Below are positions 48,791-59,100 of a stretch of 64,000 bases of DNA, in pieces (the first letter of the stretch is position 1; each line of letters begins with the position of its first letter). Source of the DNA: Callipepla californica brunnescens (Eukaryota; Chordata; Aves; Galliformes; Odontophoridae); the NCBI GenBank assembly GCA_023055505.1, contig JALIRH010000094.1:554578-618577 (forward strand), in the 5' to 3' direction. Below the pieces are notes generated by a model that was not told the DNA's origin, did not search any database, and was given only the letters and a program-made list of their open reading frames with translations. The translations under genes and the position numbers were made by a program.

Positions 48791-51700
48791 CTAGTGATTC
48801 ATTTTGCAAGTCTCTGGCACGGCACTTTCTGGCTGCTGTACAAGACCGTGTATCCATTTTAAGCAGACATGCACACCAATTTTGACTTTTCAGTTGGTTG
48901 CATGTTATATGTGCACTGCAACACTATAACCAGCACAAAAGCTTGCAGCAGAGCAGCAGAAAATAAGGTATATTCAATCCTTGCTTTATTTAGGACTTCT
49001 CCAGATCCAGTATTGATGGTTTTGAGACACAGGGCACAGCTTACCTGTTCTGAGGGCCTGACATGGACCACCAGCAGTGCTGCAGTGCATTGGTGTTGTC
49101 TTCCCTTGATGCTGAAAGCAGTGTACATCCACCAGCCAGGAGTGTGCCCTTTGGCAAGTTCACTTGTTAGGTTTAGCTTCAGAGACTCTCAGGAGATACC
49201 AGAGAAGACTTTCATTTTTCCACCTGTTTTCACAGTAAGTAAAAATACTGAAATGCTTTCTCTTTTATTCCTTAAGCTCCATAATGAGTCTCTCTAATGA
49301 GATTAAAAGATAGAATGACAAACAGGAATGAAAATGTTACACTCCCAGATGGCAGTAAAGTTCATTCAATTTGATCACCTGAGGCAGAAAAATCAAAAGG
49401 TAAAGATGAATATGTCAAAATATCAGTGCAAGTCTCTTCAGCTTGGAGAGGCTCTTTGTGAGAGTGCTGTAATAGCAAAACCAGCAAAACCATCACAAGC
49501 CAAGTAAGGAGCAAACAAAAGAGAAACATGGCAAAAGAACAGCTCTGCTTAGTAAATAGCTTGCAACAAGATTAATGGAAAGAACTTTCACAGGAACATT
49601 GCATAGTATCTTTGGCTGTGACAGCAGACATGGGATGCTGACGTTGGTGTATCTGCTGCCTTCTGCCCACAACATTTGCCCCTCCATGGTATTTTATTGT
49701 AATTTTCATTTGTAGTGCAAGAGTGCAGAGCTTCCTGCACTATGCCAGGCGCTGTGCACAGAGGCAGGCAGGTGCAGGCCCACCTTCACAGAGCTTCAGC
49801 TACAAATGTAACAGGACAGTAAAGGCAGAGACAGCAAACTAAGACAGGATGGGTAAGCAATGGGTGAAGCACGTCAGGGCTGTTTTCCTGTGTCTCTCTG
49901 GCAGTGAGTTTACAGGAGCAAAAAGCACCACCATTCACAAGAGCAGAAAGCTCCTGTGAGGTACTGGAGAAAGATGAAGAGAGGACCTTTATAGGCTGTA
50001 ACAAATGAGGAGCTGTGGCCCAGGTGTGATGGGAAGGCTAGATAGTCCTACCTTGGCTGCTGGAGAACCATCTGCCACCAGTGCCATTTTTGGGATCCTC
50101 ACTACTACAGGCTATGCTGTGTCCCATTGCAATGGGTCCTCTGCCTGGCTGAGTTAAATCCCAGCCCCAATAAAAAAAATGTCTCAGCAGGAAAATAGAG
50201 GCCACTTTTCGGAAATGTGAGAGACTAGTCAATGTGCTCTGCAGAAAAGCTCCTGTTCTCTCCCTCGGCTGGGGTTTCTAGTTTCTTCACAGTCACAGGC
50301 TTATCTTTACTGAAAAGGAAAAATACAAACATATGTTTTGGCCCCTAAGTACTAAAAAGGAGTCACTTGCCTGCTGACCACCCCATGAAGTAAATGATGC
50401 CATGTTTTCTCTTAAAAACAGGAAAAAATATAACCTTTTTTTTGGGATGTCCTAACAAATGAGTACTTTGGATTTGAATGCCTGGGTAAAGTAGGCTGTG
50501 GACATTCCTTTGCTGAAGGTTTGTGAAGACTGTATAATCCACTGTGTTAGGCAGAGCCAAGGACATAACTGCACAGTTTGACAACTAATCAACAGTTCAT
50601 CACACCAATGCTGTTCCATAGCAGCTGAACACGGATCAGACAAGAGCTTGCTAACTGCCCACCAGCAATTGCTGAGTGATAACACATGCAGTTCCCCACA
50701 TGTTTATGCAGATACTCAGATTTATCTGACAGTTTTATACCCAGAAGCATGATACTCAGTAATTAAAATTAAAAATGTTTTGACAGAAAAAACAAATGGC
50801 TATATAAATTAGAAAGCTGTAAAAAGCAGTGGTATCCAAAAATAAAGATTCATAGATAAATCAGACTGCTGCAACAGAGAATGTTTTAACATAAGCATGT
50901 TAATGTACAGCAGTTCTTAAATATACGCTCAGACTCTGACTGGGAGGAGAGTAATTTTCCAGTAATAGCCAAGAGAAGCAGTGAGAGATGAAATGGAAAA
51001 AAATGTTTTTGCTAAACAAGGGGTAGAAGAGAAAGAAAGTGCATATCCTTCCAGTGGGAGTTAAATCTTACAGGGAGGTGGAAGTGAGGGGAGATGTGCT
51101 ACTGTTCAGATCTTTCTCCCCACTGTCTTCTCACTAGGGCTAAAGTGAGTGTCACAGCATCAGGAGGGGGCAGGAGGGTGCCTTTGCAGAGTATCTTCTG
51201 CAGAGGGCAATAAGGACCAGTTCATTTTCTGCTATGCTTGTGAAGCCACATACTGCCTATCCCGTGCCCACAAAAGCCAGGAACTTTACCAGCTCTGGTT
51301 CCCACTTGTACAGTTCTATCAGAGGGCAGGTGAGGGCAATCTCCATCTAAAAAACCAAAACAACAACAACAAAACAACCCCACAGTGATTAAGCTGCAAA
51401 TCTCTTAGATAAATTCCTTCCCCTTTGCTTCTCTGAAGGGCCTGCAGCTACTTGCTTTAGCAAGTGAGCAGTGACCTAGCCCTGGCCCTTTAAGTAGACC
51501 CTGTGGCTCAGCAATAGCTCTGAACAGGTCTTCTCTGCTGCTGGTTTACAGCTGACATCAGTCACACTGCGTGGAGTCCTCTGGGTGCAACTGCCCTCTG
51601 GCCTTGGTTGACAGCTTGGGTGCAGGGAAGAGTCTTGTTAAAAAAAAACATCTGCAAAGCTGAAAGCAGCATTAATGTCTGACTGAAAGAGTATTTTCTC

Positions 51701-52644
51701 TTTTCTGTTTCTGCCTCAACCGCAGAGAGGGCTTGGGTTGAAAAGTGGGTTCAGGAATGGCTGGTAGGAGATGACAGTGCAGTCTTTTTTTCAGGAGGCT
51801 TTTACAGCTCTCCCCGGGATCACCACACCTCTATCTGGACTTATGTAGGATTTTTGAGTATACAGTTCTGCCCAATGACAATGGGAACAAAAGTGAAGAT
51901 AGCATAACATTTCTGCAGCAACTGAAACATGACTATCTAAGACACTAGCCCTGTACACAGCTCCATGAAACCTACCCCATCCCTTCCTCAGATTGGCTGA
52001 GTTCACTAGGATAAACATAGTCTGCCTCTGATTTCCCCTTGCTGGAATAGCTCCAGGTAGCTTCAGTAGGATGCCTTGATTTGCTCTAGCCACCACTGAA
52101 AACAAAATCTACCACAGGCTCAGGCGATCAAAGATGTTTGTACTGAAGCTGACTGAATGAATGACAGAATGCTAAGACTGATTTTCTTGTCTTAGTCTCT
52201 CTAACCAGGTGGTTCTTGAAAAGGTGCAGTTATCTGGGGAGCAAGGCAGAAGTTCTGTGTGGCCACACCTTGAGAGGTATGCTTATGCAATTACTGTGAG
52301 GATTTCTGCTCCTAGAATAACTTTACCAAGAGGCAGGACAGGACATATAGTCTCTTTCAGGGATAGAGAGTTCTGAATGCACTCTTTCCATTCCAGGTCA
52401 TATCACTGAGTCATGCTTTGAAGAAACATCATACCCTGTGTGACACTGGTAACCCCTCCATTGGGAACTGAACCTTCAGGGCCTGATTGTACTGTACTGA
52501 TTAACTTGAAAGTGTGAGTTGTTTTCGGTATATTTTTTCCAGTTTGTTCCCAAATACAAGGAAACTGACTGACCACTGTGTTAAATTCATTAGCATTAAG
52601 CTGTAAATCCATAGCTCTAAATGAAGTTTTATCTGCAATAGTGC
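48791..52644. other. Unassigned non-coding sequence, about 3.9 kb
   Basis: No confirmed gene. It holds a possible ancient repeat (49735..49905) and an exon-like open segment (51204..51329) described under findings. The 142-codon ATG frame at 48869..49297 overlaps a minus-strand frame and resembles no family. Confidence 0.5.
49735..49905 (+). repeat. Possible ancient amniote dispersed repeat
   Basis: GCCAGGCGCTGTGCACAGAG, then a C-rich stretch, CAGAGCTTCAGCTACAAATG, AACAGGACAGTAAAGGCAGA and GGATGGGTAAGCAATGGGTG follow the order of a high-copy turtle and crocodile repeat that I recall beginning GGTGCTGTACA and continuing with CCCTGCCCCAAAGAGCTTAC and AAGACAAGA. The agreement is patchy, so this may be chance. 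Confidence 0.25.
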
Positions 52645-52835
52645 ATCACCTCCCTGGGCAGCCCATTCCAGCACCTGATCACTCTCTTGGAGAACTATTT
52701 GCTAACATCCAACCTGAATCTCCCCTTGCACAACTTGAGGGCATTTCCTCTAGTTCTATCATTAGTTACATGGGAGAAGAGGCTGACCCCTGCCTCATCA
52801 CAACCTCCCTTCAGATACTTGTAGAGAGCATCTGC
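52645..52835 (-). mobile_element. CR1 LINE, internal fragment, minus strand
   Basis: Read on the + strand: CACCTCCCTGGGCAGCCCAT, TCCAGCACCTGATCACTCTC, AACATCCAACCTGAATCTCC, CCTTGCACAACTTGAGGGCA, TTTCCTCTAGTTCTATCATT and GAAGAGGCTGACCCCTGCCT. These are the minus-strand forms of the ORF2 end, including the region coding SDRTRGN. The 3' UTR and tail expected to the left of 52645 are missing, so this is an internally broken or deleted copy. Confidence 0.9.
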
Positions 52836-54666
52836 TTATTGCAGTGCTGAGCTCCAGGACTGTCACTTGATTGATTGTTCATTTGGATGGGTTGTGGTGA
52901 TTGCTCTGGATTTGTTTTTCTGTCTTTCATACAGGGCTTTTAAATGACTCCAGTATTTTAGCTGTTTATGACAGGCACTTAACAAAATAGAAGATAACTT
53001 TCTAAATTAAATGTATCAACAAAACAGGTGACAGTTTGCAGCTTAATTGTGCTGTAGAGAATATGCTTACCACAGTCTTCAGAAGACTCTTGTATGCTGC
53101 TGAAGGTCAAAAAGCCTTTTCAGCTCCTCCCATGAAGAGTCCCGAGGCTCATCTTTCCAAGGGAGTGAGCTCCAGTGCTGACAGAGCAGGCAGTGAAACT
53201 GAAGCTTTTTATGTGCTCAGGTAACCACTCTGCACTAAACCCCTCATGACAGCCTGCTCTGCCCACTGCTTACCAAGAAGCACATGTGGGAGGCAAATGC
53301 AACTCCAATAAAAAGCCAGGGCAGTGAACTGCAATTTGGCAGAGCACAGCAGGGAACATGACTTGACACCTATCATAATTAGACTGCAGGGAAGAGCAGA
53401 GAGAAACTTCTTGAATGTACTGATATTTTTTACAGATAGTTTTTATTGTTTTCTCCAAATGGCTCAAGGGTTCATGTATTCACCCCTTTTTTGCCCTAAG
53501 GACTGTTTAGTGAGGAGCCCAGTTGGAAACCAGTTTCGCAGGAGTGGAAGGAGGCTGAATTCAATTGCAGTCAACCTCCTGAAAGTATGTTCTGAGATTT
53601 AGGATGCTGATGAGAAAATGTCCAAAATGATATCTAAAATACCTTAAAATGCTTATCATCTCTTTGTATGATACTTCTGCTAGGCAGGGTCTATCCACAT
53701 GACTGTTTTGGTGACTTTAGATGGAAACATGCTGGAGTAGAATGCCTATCTTCTTGGTCTTTGATTTCAAGATGTGTTGTCTCAGCTGATCCTGTTGATC
53801 ACATGGTAAAGATCTTTATAAGAACAGTGAGACCGCATCTAGGAGTATCAGAGTGATGCCACTATTTGATTTTACCTTCCCTTAACCATGGAAAATAATT
53901 TCTGATAGCTTTTATGATTCCTAAGAGGGAAAAGTGAATTGTGATCTCAAGTTGTGCTATGTGTTGTTTTTTTGATACTGCCTCTTGAAGATGAAAAAAG
54001 AACTGTTCAGTGGTAATGATTATTGTGGAGTACTTCTTAATTAACAAGGGTGTGGGCAACAGCTATGGACAGATCTCACAGTAGTCTCTTGCACTGTTTT
54101 TCTGTTTTTCTGTCCAGTAATGGATCTCTCTAAATGCAAGATCTACAACTGAAATATCTGCCAGTTTAACTGTGGTCAAGCCTGCCAATGGTTTCACATA
54201 TTGAAACATTAGGGAATGGCTAAAATGAAAATTAAGAAATCCCAGAGGATAAGGCAGGCAACCCCCTTCATAATTAGACCTTGTTATTCATGTGAAGAGT
54301 TGTGACCTGTGTGCGCAAACCTTTTCTAGCAGGCTCGTACCTGTTTGGACAGGACTGACCCTCTCTGATCATCATTTCTAATTGCAGGGACTCGGACCTG
54401 CTCATAAAAAGAAGTCCCTGTCAAATATCTGCTTTGTTTAATTTCCAAGGAAAAGCATGTGAAGTGTATGTGGTCTCTACCAGCTAAGCTTAGATACCAT
54501 CAGATCTCCCTTAATAGGTTCAGAGAATCGTTATTTAAACCACTATTCAAATTATTTCAAGATTAAATTCCATACGGAGAAGCATTAAAATGCATGATCC
54601 CCATCTGCATAATGTTCTTCCAGAAATGACTGTCCTCATTTACAAAGTGCTTCTACTTAGCAAAAG

Positions 54667-54684
54667 TTTTTTTTTTTTTTTTTT
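54667..54684. repeat. Poly(T) run
   Basis: Eighteen consecutive T followed by AAAGG. Confidence 0.9.
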
Positions 54685-54916
54685 AAAGGCAGCTAGTTTT
54701 CAACTCACTAGACAGGAATTCAGGGATATTCAGGGATTACTGAGTACGCACACACCCCAGAAGGTGAGAGACTAGCATTTTAGGATATGTAAAGTTAATA
54801 GCGGGCTGCTATTCACTTGACATTAACAAATGTTTACTTATAAGCATCCTACATTACCGAAAATAAATAATAATAAAAAAAGTGTTGAGTAGTAAATTAT
54901 GTGGAATAGACGTATT

Positions 54917-54938
54917 GATAAATTAAATTAAATTAAAC
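54917..54938. repeat. (AATTA)n microsatellite
   Basis: Four TAAAT/TTAAA units in an AT-rich block, followed closely by an A-rich run near 54949..54959. Confidence 0.75.
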
Positions 54939-55911
54939 GCTCTACAGAAAAAAAAAAAATCGTGTCTTTTTGTTATTGAATGGTTGATTTCTTCTTTGTT
55001 GCCATGGAAGCTCTTCCTTTAACACTGCTAGAAAAAAGGAAAAGGAGTTCCATGAATCTGTGATCTGAATTTTTATTTTTTTTTCTTTCAGTGCAGTTCT
55101 AAAAATCATGTTCGATAACTTTAAGAATTTAACTTAAAGCATGAAGTAATCTGCAGAAGAGATTCTGCAAACTCGCATTGGAAGGTATTATTTGTATGAC
55201 AGTAGACAGCACAGAGGTTAATCTAACAGTAACCTTGAAGACAGACCTCTCAACAGACTATTTGCAGAAGAATTTGTCTGAAAGTATCTTTCAGCACAGT
55301 TGTCTTAATATGAATAACATCATTTTCAAAAGTCTGGGGTATCCACAGATCTCAGGGGAACTAATGACAAGTGGAGGTGTTCAGTATTTCTGAAAATTGG
55401 GTTATTTTTACTTAACTACAGCCACTGTGGAACCTTTATCCTGAGGTCCTACAGGAACCCGAATCTCCAATATGCTACAGACTGACGAGTACATTCGTGG
55501 TAAGTAAATTTTATTTCAGCTCTGTGAAGCAGAGATACACCTTGTAACTTTAACAAACATTTCAAAACCTCTTCCTTTAATCTACTGCAAACAGAATGGA
55601 CCACTTTTGGTTCACTGATAAGTAAGTTATACCATTTGTGCTTGTGACCTCATACTATCGCAGAGGCTGAAAGGCTCTGATCTGGAGTATTAAATTAGAC
55701 CCAAAACTTTCAATTGAAAAATAGATTTTTAAGATTTATTTATTTGCCACAACTGGTGTAATTTCTTTTGTGCTGCTGCTGTATTTTATTGGATTGTGTG
55801 GGTTTATCAATTCACTGTTTTTTTCTGTTTTGTTTTGGAAAGACAAACCACTACTGAGTCTGGTGTTAGGTTAGAGAAGTGCCTCTCCTTGCTTGCTTCT
55901 CACCTGAAGAA

Positions 55912-56094
55912 CAGGAAACTGGAATAGGCTGCCCTGAGAGATGGTGGATGTCCTGTCCCCAGAGACACTCAAGGTCAGGCTGGATGGGGCTATGAGCAAA
56001 ATGACTGAGCTGTAGGTATCTCTGTTCATTGCTGGTGAACTGGACTACATGACCTTTACAGTCCTTCCAACTCAAACAAGTCTATGATTCTATA
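55912..56094 (+). mobile_element. CR1 LINE, 3' end fragment
   Basis: A short CR1 3' end. GGAATAGGCTGCCCTGAGAG, ATGGTGGATGTCCTGTCCCC, AGAGACACTCAAGGTCAGGC, TGGATGGGGCTATGAGCAAA, GAACTGGACTACATGACCTT, CAGTCCTTCCAACTCAAAC and the tail TCTATGATTCTATAAG follow the family order. It belongs to the same general type as the copy at 5866. Confidence 0.92.
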
Positions 56095-56122
56095 AGCACA
56101 TATGCAGCAGGGAAGAGTGACA

Positions 56123-56154
56123 GACTTTCAGAGTGACTGACTTTCAGAGTGACT
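56123..56154 (+). repeat. Perfect 16-bp tandem duplication
   Basis: GACTTTCAGAGTGACT occurs twice with no mismatch, immediately after the CR1 end. The lack of divergence points to a recent duplication. Confidence 0.9.
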
Positions 56155-59100
56155 GGCTCCTTGGGGTTCACAGGGAAGGATAGGTCTGGCTCAGGAACAG
56201 GGGACTTCAAAGCATCAAGAGAGGGCTCAACTACTCTAGTGCACTTCTAGAAAGATTTATTCATGTTCTTCCAACTTTTCCCTGAAAACTCAGGGCAAGA
56301 AGGTGAACTATGTGTGCTGCTATCTGTGCAGGACAAGTGACGTGGGACTTCTCCTTGGTGCAAAGCTGATTCATGCAAGGTGCAGCAATGCAGTGTCACA
56401 GCAGCTCTTATCATGTGACCCGGGGCACTGCAAACTGGCACATGGAGGCTACTGCACCTTGATAATTAGAGCATGTGTTCTCTTGCACCACAAAAAGGAA
56501 ACATATAAAATTATTTCTCTCCTAGATTGTTTGTGGGTGAAGATAAAGAGTAATTCCTCTGTTGTTCTTCCTCTTGTCACCCAGTCCTGAAGATGGAACA
56601 TTAAAACACAGTTTAAATTACCCCTTCAGTGTTACTAAAAAAAGTCAACCTCTGTCCTGGTTACAATTTCAGCACGACCTGAAACAACAACAACAAAAAA
56701 CCACTCTCTTAGTTCAAGCATGGAGATTTCATGCTGTGTCCCTGCTTCAAGCATATGTAAAGATTTCAGCCTTGCCTTTGCAAAGAAGGGAAAATGTGCA
56801 CTTTCCCCTTCAGCCTATGGAAAGGACAGTCATGGGTACGAAGAAGTGGGTGTAACTACAGCTGCCACAAGTGGAAAAGGATGGCTGAGGTAAGGGCAAA
56901 AGCCAGCAATGCACCTGGCTGCAGGAATCAAAGCTTCTGTGAATGGAGAGCTATAAAGCACTTTAAATGAAGACACTATGCAGTGCCAAGTTTGAACAAA
57001 GTTCACTTCAGTGTCACACCACTCAGTTTTACATAAGGAGCTGGGCACCCTTGCCTACCACAAGCAGCAGGAATATGCTTTGGGTCTTAAAGCCACATTC
57101 AGCCCTAAGTATGAAAACACCTAGGGGGGAAGTTTTCAAAATGCATTCTACAATTGCCATATGGTATTCAAAAGATCTGAAATTGAGGTTGCATGGGGGG
57201 AAAGAAGTTAATTAAATTGTTAGTAAATAGCTACTAATATTTGCATTATAGGCATTTAAACTCAGTATGCTGCCTCTCTTTTGAATCTCCTACATCTGTT
57301 CTGATTTTCTGTTTCATTGTAAATGTGTACAACACTCAAAGAGAAGGCATCTTGTTCATCTTTGGCTGGGAGAAATTAAAAAGACAGTTGGCATTTTGGA
57401 CTGTAATTTTGTTGCTATTACCATACAATCAAAATTGGCTTGCTACACAGAATTTTCAGCTCTTGCAGGTGCTGCAGTAAATATTCTGCACATGGATGTT
57501 GTAACTTTCCAACTATAGCCCATTTTAAAATTAACTGCCAGGGACTATTACTATTAATTCTTGTCAGATTTGAGGGAATAGAGGTGAGCAGTACTTTACT
57601 GGCACCTGAAAGCTACAGCTTGTAACAGTGCTGTTTTGCCAGGTATTACTGAAAACAAGACTGGAAAATAAGACAGTCTCTTGCAGAGAACTTACAGCAT
57701 ATCAAGCAAAGGAAAGCAGGAAGGCAGACAGGCAAGAGAATGAGATGGGATGTGACACAGCCTGAGGGAGCAGTGTCAGAGAGCCTGGTAAAGCAATTCT
57801 GACTTTTTAGTGCATTTTCTAGAATACTATTCTTCTAGTTTTGTTCCCCTCCAGAATACTCCAGGACAAGGCAGCTTACTCAGAACTGTTCTAAGTTAGC
57901 CAGGAGAAATCAGCTTTTGCCTCTTAAGGAAGACTTAAAATAAATCAGGGGTAAAGCAAGAACAGCGGAAGGAAAGAGTAAGGTATTACTAATGCTAAAT
58001 GGTTGCCCTTTAAATCATAGAACCCTTGAAACAGACCACCTTCACTTTTCACTCTGGAAGCTCTCAGAGTATGGCCAGAGATAATGTGCTAGTGCAATCA
58101 GGCTGACCTGATAAAGTGATTCATGGTACCTGACTCAAAGGTGTAGTGAAGTAATATGGGAATGAGGCCTTCACTTTTCTCTGTAGTACTGAGTGGAGGA
58201 AAAGGGTTGTGATTGTTTGTGATGGTACTGCCACTGGAGGACCCAACACTTCAGAATGACCTGAGCGCTCCCCCTCAGAAACCAGGTCTTTGGGCCTGAC
58301 ATTTCAGACTGAGAAAGACACTGCACAAGACACTGCAGAATCACTGCAAAAATTCTGGGCGTGGACTTGAAAATGGCAACTGCATACTGTCATTTATCAA
58401 TTTCCCTTTGTGATCAAATATCCTGAGGATTTTCACTTTCCTCTAGTTAAAAGCAGCATGTTATAGAAAGCTTCTTTGTCTGTAGAAGCCATGTGAGCTT
58501 CTACACCTGCATGCAAAACAAAATAAATGTGTTTTGTTACTACTTTGAACGATACAGCCATGTCTATTAAAAGCTGCATGCAAATAGCTGTCTTTAGCGT
58601 GCCACAGATTAGTCATATTTGTTTTCCAAGGAAGATTATAAATAGTGTTTAGGGGGGGAAACAGAATGTATTTTGCAAATGAGCCCAGATGGAAAACCAA
58701 CAGATGGCACAGTACTGTATTTTGTACGCTCAACCCTACATTTAAATTAAAAATTTTCATAATTAAGATGAAGATCCATAACAACGCTAGCTACATGTCC
58801 TGCACAGCATTATATATCATGCATCACAGGTATCAAGTGCAGACTTTTCATAAAATAGTTGTAGAATGTGTAAGCAAATTTTGCCACAAACTTATAAGAG
58901 GGAGTTGGAGGGGGTGGGGAAAGAGCAGGAATAAAAAGCAATTCATGGAAATTAAAGAAAGGGGAAAATTAAAACACTGTATACAAACATATGCCATACA
59001 GGAAAGGTACCTAGCACCATCTGGCTTTTTCCTTTGTGAACTGAATGACCTGCCTCCATACTCAGAAAAGGAAGGGAAAGTAAGGTGACAGTTTTTACAG

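Larger units (their letters stand above)
52836..55911. other. Unassigned non-coding sequence, about 3.1 kb
   Basis: No confirmed gene. It holds T18 (54667..54684), an AT-rich block with (AATTA)n (54917..54938) and a weak exon-like segment (53083..53220). The remaining open frames are at most about 92 codons. Confidence 0.5.

Noticed and set aside
48869..49297. 142-codon ATG open frame on +
   Set aside because: It overlaps a 90-codon frame on the opposite strand, resembles no family and has no supporting promoter, Kozak or splice context. It is probably chance.
58010..58080. AATCATAGAACC-like start resembling a minus-strand CR1 tail
   Set aside because: The expected GGTTGGAA and GATCATCTAGTCCAACC words do not follow, so there is no CR1 body.
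58645..59088. 147-codon open frame on +
   Set aside because: It begins at GTG, which is not a normal nuclear start in animals, and overlaps a 127-codon minus frame. No family resemblance.
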